A DNA stretch of 64,000 nt from an uncultured Pelagibacteraceae bacterium. Lineage in GTDB: Bacteria; Pseudomonadota; Alphaproteobacteria; Pelagibacterales; AG-422-B15. The position numbers and the translations under genes are program-made. Positions 27,601 to 38,745 of this stretch are shown here, one piece after another. The stretch spans positions 62,001 to 126,000 of the forward strand of contig CACMWW010000003.1 of assembly GCA_902617525.1 (NCBI GenBank), in the 5' to 3' direction. Numbering within the stretch: the first letter of the stretch is position 1; each line of letters opens with the position of its first letter. The notes beneath the pieces were generated by a model, which did not search any database, was not told the origin of the DNA, and saw only the letters and a list, made by a program, of their open reading frames with translations.

Positions 27601-28863
27601 ATGCAAAAAATATTGATAAATGGAGGAAACCTTCTCCAAGGTTCTGTTCCTGTTAGTGGATCAAAAAATGCATCTCTTCCAATAATGGCCGCAAGTATTC
27701 TTACTGATGAAAATTTAGAACTCGAAAACGTACCAGATTTAGTTGATGTAAATACAATGTCATTAGTTTTATCATCGCTTGGTGTCAATGTTACAAAAAA
27801 AGATGCTAAAACAAATCGTCTTACACTTTGTTATTCAGACTCTGAAAGTGCAATAGCGGAGTACGATTTAGTTAGAAAGATGAGGGCTAGTATATTAGTT
27901 CTTGGACCATTACTTGCACGCAAAAGGCACGCAAGTGTATCTCTTCCAGGGGGGTGCTCAATAGGTGCTCGACCAGTAGATCTGCACATAGATGCATTGA
28001 CGAAACTTGGCGCAACATTTGAATTAGATGGAGGATATATAAAATGCAGCGCCCCTGATGGCTTAAAAGGAAATAAAATTAATTTTTCAAAAGTATCAGT
28101 AGGAGCTACTGAAAACATAATTATGGCTGCATCGCTTGCTCGAGGAGAAAGTGAAATTAGAAATATCGCAGTTGAGCCTGAGGTTATGGATCTTATTGAC
28201 TGTCTTAATAAGATGGGCGCTAAAATCGAATTAGGAGAAAACAGAAATGTTCACATTCAAGGCGTTGACCAACTCCAAGGTGCTGTCCACTCAATTATCC
28301 CTGATCGCATAGAAGCAATCACATATATAATTGGGGGAACTATAATTGGTAACGATCTCAAGATTACAAATCTGAACCTTGAGCATATCAGCAATGTATT
28401 GGAATTATTGAATGAGCTATCTATTAATTACTCAATGGGTGAGAATAGCATTATTGTTAATCAATCCGAGATCTCTGATGGTATTGATATTAATACAATG
28501 GAATACCCAGGGTTCCCAACTGATGTACAAGCACAAATGATGGTTTTATTATCTCTTGGAAAATCTAAATCACAAATAACTGAAAACATTTTTGAAAACA
28601 GATTCATGCATGTTCCAGAACTAAACCGTATGGGCGCTAATATTGAAACCAAAGGGAAAACAGCAGTTATTAATCCATGCAAAGGGTTTAACTCAGCTCA
28701 AGTCATGGCAACTGATTTACGGGCCTCGGTAAGTTTAATTTTAGCTGGATTAGTTGCTAAAGGGGAAACAACATTGAACCGAATTTATCATCTTGATCGA
28801 GGTTATGAGAAAATAGAGAAAAAATTGCAAGCTTGTGGTGCAGATATTCGGAGAATAAATTAG
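27601..28863 (+). CDS. murA: UDP-N-acetylglucosamine 1-carboxyvinyltransferase
   Basis: SGSKNASLPIMAASIL, SLPGGCSIGARPVDLHI, TDLRASVSLILAGLVAKG. Confidence 0.95.
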   Translation: MQKILINGGNLLQGSVPVSGSKNASLPIMAASILTDENLELENVPDLVDVNTMSLVLSSLGVNVTKKDAKTNRLTLCYSDSESAIAEYDLVRKMRASILVLGPLLARKRHASVSLPGGCSIGARPVDLHIDALTKLGATFELDGGYIKCSAPDGLKGNKINFSKVSVGATENIIMAASLARGESEIRNIAVEPEVMDLIDCLNKMGAKIELGENRNVHIQGVDQLQGAVHSIIPDRIEAITYIIGGTIIGNDLKITNLNLEHISNVLELLNELSINYSMGENSIIVNQSEISDGIDINTMEYPGFPTDVQAQMMVLLSLGKSKSQITENIFENRFMHVPELNRMGANIETKGKTAVINPCKGFNSAQVMATDLRASVSLILAGLVAKGETTLNRIYHLDRGYEKIEKKLQACGADIRRIN

Positions 28864-28868
28864 GATAA

Positions 28869-29291
28869 ATGAATCTTAATGCAATTGATACTGACGAGCT
28901 AAAAATTATCTCAACCATACTTCAAGACGGACTTATTGAAGTAAACGATATCAAATATTTGCCATCAATTAGGTCATTTTTTCTTATGATTACTAGATTT
29001 ATGTGGGAGGAAAAAATAGTAAATAAAGTAGATCAAAGAATAAAAGCAGTACTAAGCTTTGAAGATGTTTTATCGGTTTACTCAAAAAATATAGATCAAT
29101 TGAACAAAAATAAGACACTAGAACTCGTAACTTTTAATTATTATCCTAACAATTCTAAAAATATAGAAATTGAATTGCTTTTCAAAAATGATGCAATTAT
29201 AAAGCTCGAAACTGAAATAATAAGATGCAAGTTAGAAGATCAGGGTGAACCCTGGAATATTGAAAAAATAGAGAATGACAAAAATAATTAA
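28869..29291 (+). CDS. DUF2948 family protein
   Basis: Position between murA and hisD; LNAIDTDELKIISTILQDGLIEVNDI. Confidence 0.7.
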   Translation: MNLNAIDTDELKIISTILQDGLIEVNDIKYLPSIRSFFLMITRFMWEEKIVNKVDQRIKAVLSFEDVLSVYSKNIDQLNKNKTLELVTFNYYPNNSKNIEIELLFKNDAIIKLETEIIRCKLEDQGEPWNIEKIENDKNN

Positions 29292-30570
29292 TTCTGTAGA
29301 TCAAAATTTTGAGAATGATTTTAATAATCTTCTCACAATGAACAGATCAAGTGACTCGGACGTTACTCAGACTGTGGCAGCGATCATTGACGATATTAGA
29401 AAAAACGGAGATGAAGCACTTTTGAAATATACTCATCAATTTGATAAAAATAGCCTTGATATTAACAACTTACTGCTTGAAGAAGATGAAATTGAAAGGC
29501 AATCACGTGACGTGCCGAGTGATCTTTGTGATGCGCTTAAAGTATCAATGGATCGTGTTCGCACTTATCATGAAAAGCAATTACCAAATGATTTAGTTTA
29601 TGAAGACAATCTTAACTCAAAGTTAGGGTATATTTGGCGTCCAGTTGAGTCAGTGGGTATTTATGTCCCAGGTGGTACTGCAAGTTATCCAAGTACAGTA
29701 ATTATGAACACAATACCAGCGGTTGTAGCCGGTGTTGAAGATATCACCATGGTTACACCAATGACTAATACCGCTATAAGTTCTTCAGTATTATATGCCG
29801 CAAAAATTTGTGGAATAAAAAAAATATACTGTATAGGAGGTGCCCAGGCTGTTGCTGCTCTGGCATATGGAACCAAGACCATAAAATCTGTTAATAAAAT
29901 TGTTGGACCAGGCAATATTTATGTTGCTGAAGCAAAAAGACAAGTTTCAGGTTTCATAGGCATCGATATGTTTGCCGGCCCATCAGAGGTAGTCATTATT
30001 GCCGATGAAAAAAATGATCCAAAAATTGTTGCAGCCGACCTCATTGCTCAAGCTGAACATGACCAAAGCGCACAAAGTATACTTTTAACAACCGATCAGA
30101 AACTAGGAGATGCTGTAAATAAAGAAGTAGAGAACCAGATAGATTCCCTTCCTCGAAAGGATATAGCGGCTTCAAGCTGGGAAAATAATGGAAAGATAAT
30201 TATCACTCAAAATCTTGAAGAAGCTGTTTTATTATCTAATAAATTAGCACCAGAACACTTGGAATTATTAGTTGATAACCCGGAAGATATTCTTAAAAGA
30301 ATAAAAAATGCTGGAGCAGTTTTTATGGGCCGTAACACACCTGAGGCACTTGGAGACTATTTAGCAGGTCCAAGCCATGTACTTCCCACTTCTAGAAGTG
30401 CTAAATTTTCTTCTGGACTATCTGTTTTTGATTTTCTCAAAAAAATATCACTTGTTGAATTTTCAAAAGAAGGTATTGAACAAGTTGGAGATAGTGCTAT
30501 TAAAATCGCAGATAATGAAGGTCTTGACGGGCATTCAAGATCAATAGAATATAGGCTTACAAAAAAATAA
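29275..30570 (+). CDS. hisD: Histidinol dehydrogenase
   Basis: GIYVPGGTASYPSTVIMNTIPA, GPGNIYVAEAKRQV, LAPEHLEL. Confidence 0.96.
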   Translation: MTKIINSVDQNFENDFNNLLTMNRSSDSDVTQTVAAIIDDIRKNGDEALLKYTHQFDKNSLDINNLLLEEDEIERQSRDVPSDLCDALKVSMDRVRTYHEKQLPNDLVYEDNLNSKLGYIWRPVESVGIYVPGGTASYPSTVIMNTIPAVVAGVEDITMVTPMTNTAISSSVLYAAKICGIKKIYCIGGAQAVAALAYGTKTIKSVNKIVGPGNIYVAEAKRQVSGFIGIDMFAGPSEVVIIADEKNDPKIVAADLIAQAEHDQSAQSILLTTDQKLGDAVNKEVENQIDSLPRKDIAASSWENNGKIIITQNLEEAVLLSNKLAPEHLELLVDNPEDILKRIKNAGAVFMGRNTPEALGDYLAGPSHVLPTSRSAKFSSGLSVFDFLKKISLVEFSKEGIEQVGDSAIKIADNEGLDGHSRSIEYRLTKK

Positions 30571-30573
30571 TTT

Positions 30574-30792
30574 ATGTCAAAAGAAGAAATACTAGAGTTC
30601 AAGGGTAAGGTTACAGATTTACTTCCCAATGCAATGTTCAAAGTAGAGTTAGAAAATGGCCATGAAGTATTAGCACATACAGCAGGAAGAATGAGAAAAA
30701 ATAGAATCAGAGTACTTGCCGGGGATGAGGTTCTTGTTCAGGTTACACCTTACGATCTAACCAAAGGCAGAATAATATTTCGATATAAGTAG
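30574..30792 (+). CDS. infA: Translation initiation factor IF-1
   Basis: [45 protein letters not shown]. Confidence 0.97.
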   Translation: MSKEEILEFKGKVTDLLPNAMFKVELENGHEVLAHTAGRMRKNRIRVLAGDEVLVQVTPYDLTKGRIIFRYK

Positions 30793-30804
30793 TTTGAGAT
30801 TATT

Positions 30805-31371
30805 TTGAAGCTAATTCTAGGCAGCGCATCTCCACGTAGACTTGAGTTATTGGCAAAACTTAATATTAATCCAAGTGAGATAGTTTCCCCAAATATAGAT
30901 GAGTCCATTAAAAGTAATGAGCTACCTCTTCAATATTGTAAACGTATAGCACATGAAAAACTAAAACATTTTCAAAATAAGTATAAAGACTCAGTAATTT
31001 TAACTGCTGATACGATTGCCTATACTGGTAGAAAACTCATAGACAAAACAGATGACGAAAATATTGCTTATAAAAACTTACTTCGACTATCGGGAAAAAG
31101 ACATAGAGTCAGCACTTCCATTTGTATAAGAAATCTAGAAAATAGAATATTTAAAAAAACTGTTACGACAGTTGTTAGTTTTAAAGTATTAAGCGGTCAA
31201 GATATAGAAGATTATATGAAAACTAATGACTGGCAAGGTGTTGCAGGGTCATATAAAATTCAAGGGATGGCAGAGTCTTTTATCAAATCCCTAAATGGAT
31301 CTTACTCAAATGTAGTCGGTTTACCCTTATTTGAAGTCAAAAATCTCCTTATTTCAGCTGGATATAAATGA
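30805..31371 (+). CDS. maf: Maf family nucleotide pyrophosphatase
   Basis: LILGSASPRRLELLAKL, LTADTIAY, YKIQGMAESFIKSLNGSYSNVVGLPLFEV. Confidence 0.9.
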   Translation: MKLILGSASPRRLELLAKLNINPSEIVSPNIDESIKSNELPLQYCKRIAHEKLKHFQNKYKDSVILTADTIAYTGRKLIDKTDDENIAYKNLLRLSGKRHRVSTSICIRNLENRIFKKTVTTVVSFKVLSGQDIEDYMKTNDWQGVAGSYKIQGMAESFIKSLNGSYSNVVGLPLFEVKNLLISAGYK

Positions 31372-31724
31372 TTGAATTAATTTTTATTTATAATGCAAAA
31401 AGTGGTATCGGAAATGCCTTTATAGATTGGGCGCATAAAATAATATCGCCAAAAACTTATGACTGCAACTTATGCTCAATTACATACAATAATTTAGGTA
31501 AAGAAATAAAGTGGAAAGAATTTCTTAATAATATAAATGCACATAGCCGATTTTACTATATTGATCATCTAAAAGAACTTGATTTCTTTGATGAGAAAAC
31601 AGAGCTACCATGTGTTTTTATTAATGAGAAGGATGAATTTAAATTAATAATTAATTCCCATGAGATGAATTCATTTGATAATGTTGACCAATTAATCAGT
31701 AGATTAAAGGTTTTTCTGGATTAA
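31368..31724 (+). CDS. Hypothetical protein
   Basis: Coupled ORF overlapping the maf stop; no confident family. Confidence 0.5.
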   Translation: MIELIFIYNAKSGIGNAFIDWAHKIISPKTYDCNLCSITYNNLGKEIKWKEFLNNINAHSRFYYIDHLKELDFFDEKTELPCVFINEKDEFKLIINSHEMNSFDNVDQLISRLKVFLD

Positions 31725-31793
31725 CTGTATTCAGAATATTTTCTTTGCACGAATTAATGTTATAGAATAAAAGACTAGGATCACTAATTAAAT

Positions 31794-31869
31794 GGCTCGA
31801 TAGCTCAGTTGGTAGAGCAAAGGACTGAAAATCCTTGTGTCGGTGGTTCAATTCCACCTCGAGCCACCA
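31794..31869 (+). tRNA. tRNA-Phe (GAA)
   Basis: GGCTCGATAGCTCAGTTGGTAGAGCAAAGGACTGAAAATCCTTGTGTCGGTGGTTCAATTCCACCTCGAGCCACCA; canonical cloverleaf. Confidence 0.97.
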
Positions 31870-31874
31870 CTTAT

Positions 31875-31951
31875 GCAGCTGTAGCTCAGTTGGTTAGAGC
31901 GCCTGGTTGTGGTTCAGGAGGTCGGTAGTTCGAATCTACCCAGCTGTACCA
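31875..31951 (+). tRNA. tRNA-His (GTG), no encoded G-1, G1-U72, A73
   Basis: GCAGCTGTAGCTCAGTTGGTTAGAGCGCCTGGTTGTGGTTCAGGAGGTCGGTAGTTCGAATCTACCCAGCTGTACCA; the base before G1 is T. Confidence 0.95.
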
Positions 31952-33126
31952 GTAATTACTTTTTTTACAGGTAGAGTTAATACAATCAGAAACATAATTA
32001 TCATCACAAACCCAAAAGCTAAGTAGAGTACACCAAATTCACCCGTTAAATCATAGCTTCTCGAAATCATGATCAGTGCAATAGGACCAACTGTAAATGA
32101 TACAATAAATTTAATGCCGTAGACTAGGCTTTGATATTTTTCAGGTGAAAATTTTGCAAGTAATAAATTTTCTGCAGGCAGTATACTTGAATTAAAAGCA
32201 ACGATTGCAAGACTTATTGCAATTAACCAGTAATTTGAAAGACTAACAATTAAGAGCAAGAGGAGTCCTTGGCCAACTATTCCAATTGAATAAATCAGCT
32301 TTTCAGAATATTTATCTGTTAAAATACCTCCAACATAATTCATTAAACCACTTACAATATATATCGCGGCAACTATGTAGCCGATATCTGAAGTAGATAA
32401 ATCAAGACTATCAGTAAGTCTGATATCAATTGCCTTTGGAAGACTTGTCTGAAGAATTTGATAAACAAAGCTCAAACATGTAATACTTAACAGCATAATA
32501 ATTGCAATTTTTAGCATCTGATTTTTTTCAGGATTATCTTTAAACTGCTCTGAAGATATATTCTTTAATGATATTTTTCCTGATTTAAGATGATAGGTTA
32601 GACTTAGTCCAACTACTAATGAGATCAATCCGGGTAGCATAAAGGCAGCTTGCCAATTAAATTGTTCAATTAATACACCCGCAAAAAAGGCACCTAATCC
32701 AATACCTACTCCCCCAAAAATATTATTAAAGCCAAGCGCTTTACCAGTTTCCTTTGAAGTGTTAACAACCCATGAAATTCCAGCGGGGTGATAGATAGCG
32801 CAAAACAATCCAAGCAATGATAAACTGATAAATAAAGAAACTTTATTTCCGCTCAAGCCACATAATAATGAACTAATTCCCAAGCCAACGAACATAATTG
32901 CAATCATTCCAGAACGACTCCATCTGTCACTGATCCATCCAGCAGGAAGGGCTCCCAAACCCACAAGTAAAGATCCTAAAAACCAAAGATTTAGTAATTC
33001 ATCGTAGCTAAGCTTCCAGTCGTCTTCAATTGCTAGAACTATAACAAAATAGAATGCAGCAAACATATGCATTAGTAAGTGACCTAAGGCGGCATACGCG
33101 ACTGTTAATTTGCTATCATTTTCCAT
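31936..33126 (-). CDS. MFS transporter
   Basis: 12-TM pattern; GALPAGWISDRWSRSG between TM2 and TM3; 3' end overlaps tRNA-His on the opposite strand. Confidence 0.88.
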   Translation of the reverse strand: MENDSKLTVAYAALGHLLMHMFAAFYFVIVLAIEDDWKLSYDELLNLWFLGSLLVGLGALPAGWISDRWSRSGMIAIMFVGLGISSLLCGLSGNKVSLFISLSLLGLFCAIYHPAGISWVVNTSKETGKALGFNNIFGGVGIGLGAFFAGVLIEQFNWQAAFMLPGLISLVVGLSLTYHLKSGKISLKNISSEQFKDNPEKNQMLKIAIIMLLSITCLSFVYQILQTSLPKAIDIRLTDSLDLSTSDIGYIVAAIYIVSGLMNYVGGILTDKYSEKLIYSIGIVGQGLLLLLIVSLSNYWLIAISLAIVAFNSSILPAENLLLAKFSPEKYQSLVYGIKFIVSFTVGPIALIMISRSYDLTGEFGVLYLAFGFVMIIMFLIVLTLPVKKVITGTAG

Positions 33127-33220
33127 AACTACTTTCGATAAAAATAGTGCAATTATTATAAACTTTAAGAAAAATTTAAAATTATTTGACTTTTATTAAT
33201 AAATAAGGCATTTCAGCTAC

Positions 33221-33238
33221 ATGTTTAAATTTAAACAT
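33221..33238. promoter_or_regulatory. 18-bp perfect palindrome in the MFS/hisS divergent intergenic region
   Basis: ATGTTTAAATTTAAACAT. Confidence 0.5.
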
Positions 33239-33259
33239 CATTACTATCATATCTAAGTT

Positions 33260-33297
33260 CGCTGAAAAAAACAATCAGCGGGCAATAACCCCTTTTT
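33260..33297 (+). promoter_or_regulatory. Candidate RNA leader structure upstream of hisS
   Basis: CGCTGA-AAAAAACAA-TCAGCG hairpin immediately followed by GGG-CAATAA-CCC then CTTTTTAT. Confidence 0.35.
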
Positions 33298-33345
33298 ATA
33301 TTAAATAAACACACTTTGTAGTATCTTACTTACGGTGGGAGTAAA

Positions 33346-34734
33346 ATGAGTAAAATTAAAAATAATCCAAAGGCAATTTTGCCGAAGGGTTTTAAAGACA
33401 GTGACATTGAAATTTTAAATCTTAGAAAAAAAGTTTCTAAGATAATAGAGAAGGAATGTCTAAAGTATGGATTTATTGAATTAGATACATCCACAATTGA
33501 ATATACTGAGAGCATTGGCAAGTTTCTTCCTGATGTAGACAGGCCTAGTGGAGGTGTATTTTCATTTCAAGACGATGATGAGAAATGGCTATCACTGAGA
33601 TATGACTTAACGGCCCCCTTAGCAAGATACGTAGCTCAAAATTATCAAGACCTCGTTAAGCCATTTAAACGTTATCAATCAGGACTAGTTTGGAGAAATG
33701 AAAAACCAGGACCAGGTAGATACAGAGAATTTTTTCAGTTTGATGCTGACGTGGTGGGAGTTGATTCAACACTAATTGATGCAGAGCTGTGTGTAATGGT
33801 ATGTGATATTTTAATTAACCTTGGCCTAAATACTTCACAATTTGAAATAAAGTTTTCAAATAGGGAAATTTGGACAGAACTTTTTTCGAACTTAGATGTT
33901 AAAGAGGACGATTTGCCAAAAATTCTTAGAGCAGTAGATAAAAAAGATCGATTAGGTATAGAGGGCGTTAGTGAGTTGCTTCAAAAAGGAAGAAAAGATG
34001 TATCTGGTGACTTTATGGAGGGCGTGGGCTTAAGCGAGACAGATGCTGATAAAATTATTTCTTTTATAACCAATTCAAACCAATCAAACGCCCAGATGGA
34101 AGAATTCAACTCCTATATAAAAAATTTCCCAGATTATCCAATTCGTTTTGACTCATCAGTTGTTCGAGGTCTCGACTATTACACTGGAATGATTTTTGAA
34201 GCAGAGCTTCTTGTTGATATTAAAAATGAGAAAGGTGAAAAAATTGTATTTGGATCAGTTGCTGGCGGTGGAAGATATGACAGACTTATTTCAAGATTTG
34301 GGAAAGAGGATGTTCCAGCTACTGGTATATCTATAGGTGTTGATAGATTAATTGTGGCGTTAAATCAATTAGACCTTTTAGATAATAAGAAAAATCCATT
34401 AGTGGTAATTGCAAATTTAGATAATCAAAATATGCCGGATTATATTTCAATGGCCAAAGAAATAAGAAATGAAGGTATTGCATGTGAAATATCATTTGGA
34501 TCTAAAAACCTTGGAAAGCAATTAAAGTATTGCGATCGCAAAGGTGCAGATATTGTGATCATTGCTGGTGATGAAGAATTAAAAAAGGGTGAAATATCAA
34601 TTAAGGATTTAAATAAAGGTAAAGAGGTTTCAAAAGATATTGTCGATAGAGACAAATGGAAAGAGGCAAAAGCTGGACAACAAACAATTAATCGCTCTGA
34701 CCTGATGACAGCATTAAATGAAATTTTGAATTAA
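33346..34734 (+). CDS. hisS: Histidyl-tRNA synthetase
   Basis: RPSGGVFSFQDDD, RYDLTAPLARYVA, SVVRGLDYYTGMIFEAEL, anticodon-binding C-terminal domain. Confidence 0.93.
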   Translation: MSKIKNNPKAILPKGFKDSDIEILNLRKKVSKIIEKECLKYGFIELDTSTIEYTESIGKFLPDVDRPSGGVFSFQDDDEKWLSLRYDLTAPLARYVAQNYQDLVKPFKRYQSGLVWRNEKPGPGRYREFFQFDADVVGVDSTLIDAELCVMVCDILINLGLNTSQFEIKFSNREIWTELFSNLDVKEDDLPKILRAVDKKDRLGIEGVSELLQKGRKDVSGDFMEGVGLSETDADKIISFITNSNQSNAQMEEFNSYIKNFPDYPIRFDSSVVRGLDYYTGMIFEAELLVDIKNEKGEKIVFGSVAGGGRYDRLISRFGKEDVPATGISIGVDRLIVALNQLDLLDNKKNPLVVIANLDNQNMPDYISMAKEIRNEGIACEISFGSKNLGKQLKYCDRKGADIVIIAGDEELKKGEISIKDLNKGKEVSKDIVDRDKWKEAKAGQQTINRSDLMTALNEILN

Positions 34735-34740
34735 AATAAA

Positions 34741-35868
34741 ATGTCACTTCAAGAATTAAATATCAATCTAAAGAATTATTTTATTAATTCTGGTTTTAAT
34801 TATATTGAACTTCCATTGCTGTTTGATGCGGATATATTTTTTGAAACTTCAGGTGAAGAAATTAGAAGAAAGATGTATTCGTTTACTGATACTTCAGGAA
34901 AAGAAAAATGTTTGAGACCAGACATGACTGTACCAACATGTCAAAATTTTATTGCAAGTAATAGTAAATCCAGTGAGTCAAAGTTATGTTACAGCGGTCC
35001 TGTATTCAGATCATCCAATGAGTTATCAAATAATTCCATTGAATTAAATCAGTCAGGTATTGAGATCATTTTTTCTGAAAAAAATTTAAATAATATACAT
35101 GAAATGGATGCGTACATTTTAAAGACAGCTGAAGATACAATGTGTCAATTAAATATTGATAACTATAAAATTAAAATTGGTAGCATTAAATTATTTAATC
35201 AGTTTATCAACAAATTAGAGCTGCCAATTAGATGGAAACAGAGATTAGTAAGACATTTTTTTAGAAGAAAATATTTCGGGAGTTTACTTGATAGATTAGG
35301 TGAAGGTGTAGGGTATGATAATGAAAAAAAGCATAGCATGCTTCAAGAGAAATTTAATATATATGACGTATCTGACAAAGGCTTGACAGATTTAATTAAT
35401 GAACAAAATGTTCGAGGTTTAGGTGCTCGAACTGTTGAGGAAATTGTTGATCGATTTCAATTAAAAAGCCTAAATGTAATAAGTCAGAAAGATGGAAAAA
35501 AAATTGTTGATTTAATTAATAATTTTTTAAAATTAAGTTGTAACCTTTCGGAATTTCCATCACTACTTCGCGAATTTACTAAATCAAATAATGTTTCTTC
35601 ATTTGAGAGTGAAGTAGAGGAAATGGAGAATTTTGTGAATGCTGTATCAGAAAAAAGTAATATAGAAAAATATTATTTTGATAATGACTTTGGTCATTCA
35701 ATTGAATTCTATGACGGCATGATGTTTGAAATTTATAACCCTGATAATCAAAGTGAATTAATTAGTGGAGGGCGGTATGATAAATTGCTTATAGATTTAG
35801 GCTCTAAATCGAACTTATCAGCAGTAGGATTTGCAACTAATAATAACAATATAATTAAGCTGATTTAG
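34741..35868 (+). CDS. hisZ: ATP phosphoribosyltransferase regulatory subunit
   Basis: HisRS-like core without the anticodon-binding domain; LRPDMTVPTCQNFIAS, SGGRYDKLLIDLG; followed by hisG. Confidence 0.9.
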   Translation: MSLQELNINLKNYFINSGFNYIELPLLFDADIFFETSGEEIRRKMYSFTDTSGKEKCLRPDMTVPTCQNFIASNSKSSESKLCYSGPVFRSSNELSNNSIELNQSGIEIIFSEKNLNNIHEMDAYILKTAEDTMCQLNIDNYKIKIGSIKLFNQFINKLELPIRWKQRLVRHFFRRKYFGSLLDRLGEGVGYDNEKKHSMLQEKFNIYDVSDKGLTDLINEQNVRGLGARTVEEIVDRFQLKSLNVISQKDGKKIVDLINNFLKLSCNLSEFPSLLREFTKSNNVSSFESEVEEMENFVNAVSEKSNIEKYYFDNDFGHSIEFYDGMMFEIYNPDNQSELISGGRYDKLLIDLGSKSNLSAVGFATNNNNIIKLI

Positions 35869-35870
35869 GA

Positions 35871-36572
35871 ATGAATATACAAAATAAACTTCGGATTGCA
35901 TTGCCAAGTAAAGGTAGATTGAGAACAGACATGGAGTCTTTGTTTGAAGAAAAAAAAATAATTTTTAGTAATCTTGAAAATGATAGAGAGTATATTGCAG
36001 CAATAGAGGGTCTTGATAATGCAATTGTTTATTTCTTAAGTGCTAAAGAAATTACAAATCGACTTGATGAAGGATCCATTCATGTTGGTTTAACTGGTGA
36101 CGATTTAGTACAAGAAAAAATAACTAATTATAACCAGAAGGTTTCAAAAAAACTTAAGTTAAATTTTGGTAAAGCAAATTTAGTTGTTGCTATACCAGAA
36201 ATATGGATTGACGTAATGACAATGGCCGACTTAGAAGAAATCTGCCATTTGCACAGAACCAAATTCTCTAAAAGACTAAGAGTTGCAACAAAGTATAAGA
36301 ATTTAACAAATGAATATTTTTCAAATTGTGGGGTTGTAGATTATAGGACTGTAGAAAGTGATGGATCAACCGAGAGCGCTCCATTCAATGGCTTTGCAGA
36401 AATAATTACTGACATCACATCATCAGGAGAAACATTAAGAGCTAATAATCTAAGAGTACTTGATGATGGACTTATACTAGAGTCGTCTGCAAACATTTTT
36501 ACTTCAAATGTAGCTGAGTGGAATAAAAATTTAGAAAATACACTCAATTATTTAATAGATAGGATTTCATAA
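35871..36572 (+). CDS. hisG: ATP phosphoribosyltransferase, short form
   Basis: RIALPSKGRL, GLTGDDLV, RVATKYKNLTNEYF, GFAEIITDITSSGETLRAN; 233 aa short form. Confidence 0.95.
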   Translation: MNIQNKLRIALPSKGRLRTDMESLFEEKKIIFSNLENDREYIAAIEGLDNAIVYFLSAKEITNRLDEGSIHVGLTGDDLVQEKITNYNQKVSKKLKLNFGKANLVVAIPEIWIDVMTMADLEEICHLHRTKFSKRLRVATKYKNLTNEYFSNCGVVDYRTVESDGSTESAPFNGFAEIITDITSSGETLRANNLRVLDDGLILESSANIFTSNVAEWNKNLENTLNYLIDRIS

Positions 36573-36599
36573 AAAAACCCGGCTAGGCCGGGTTTTTTT
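36571..36599. terminator. Bidirectional intrinsic terminator between hisG and groEL
   Basis: AAAAAAA-CCCGGC-TAG-GCCGGG-TTTTTTT. Confidence 0.93.
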
Positions 36600-36622
36600 A
36601 GATTAGCTTTAATGAGCTCAAC

Positions 36623-38287
<1,665 letters not shown>

Positions 38288-38294
38288 TTAATAT

Positions 38295-38609
38295 TTATTT
38301 TTTCTTTTTTGATTTAGATTTTGTATCTATAACACCCATGATGTCTGACTCTTTCATAATACAGAGTTCTTCACCATCAACCTTTACTTCTGTTCCAGAC
38401 CACTTACCAAAAAGAACGATATCGCCAACCTTTAGATCAAGCGGTGTTACTTTACCATCTTCACTTTTAGTTCCATTTCCGACGGCTACAATTTGGCCTT
38501 CTTGAGGTTTTTCCTGAGCAGTATCTGGTATGATAATACCGCCTGCTGTTTTCTCTTCAGTATCCAGTCTTCTAACAAGTACACGATCGTGTAAAGGTCT
38601 AAAATTCAT
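38295..38609 (-). CDS. groS: Co-chaperonin GroES
   Basis: [36 protein letters not shown]. Confidence 0.98.
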   Translation of the reverse strand: MNFRPLHDRVLVRRLDTEEKTAGGIIIPDTAQEKPQEGQIVAVGNGTKSEDGKVTPLDLKVGDIVLFGKWSGTEVKVDGEELCIMKESDIMGVIDTKSKSKKKK

Positions 38610-38654
38610 GTCTTAATCTCCTAAATATGTTTGCACAAAGCTTAATTACCTAGG

Positions 38655-38683
38655 CATATAGTGATCTAGGGCAAGTGTGTCAA
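38655..38683 (-). promoter_or_regulatory. Candidate groESL promoter
   Basis: Minus strand TTGACA - 17 nt - TATATG. Confidence 0.65.
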
Positions 38684-38745
38684 GGGGTGGAAAATATTTC
38701 GATTTTATTGGAATTGGCTAAAAAACAGGTATTTTCAGTAATTTG

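Noticed and set aside
38610-38745. CIRCE element upstream of groES
   Set aside because: No TTAGCACTC/GAGTGCTAA inverted repeat found by reading this interval.
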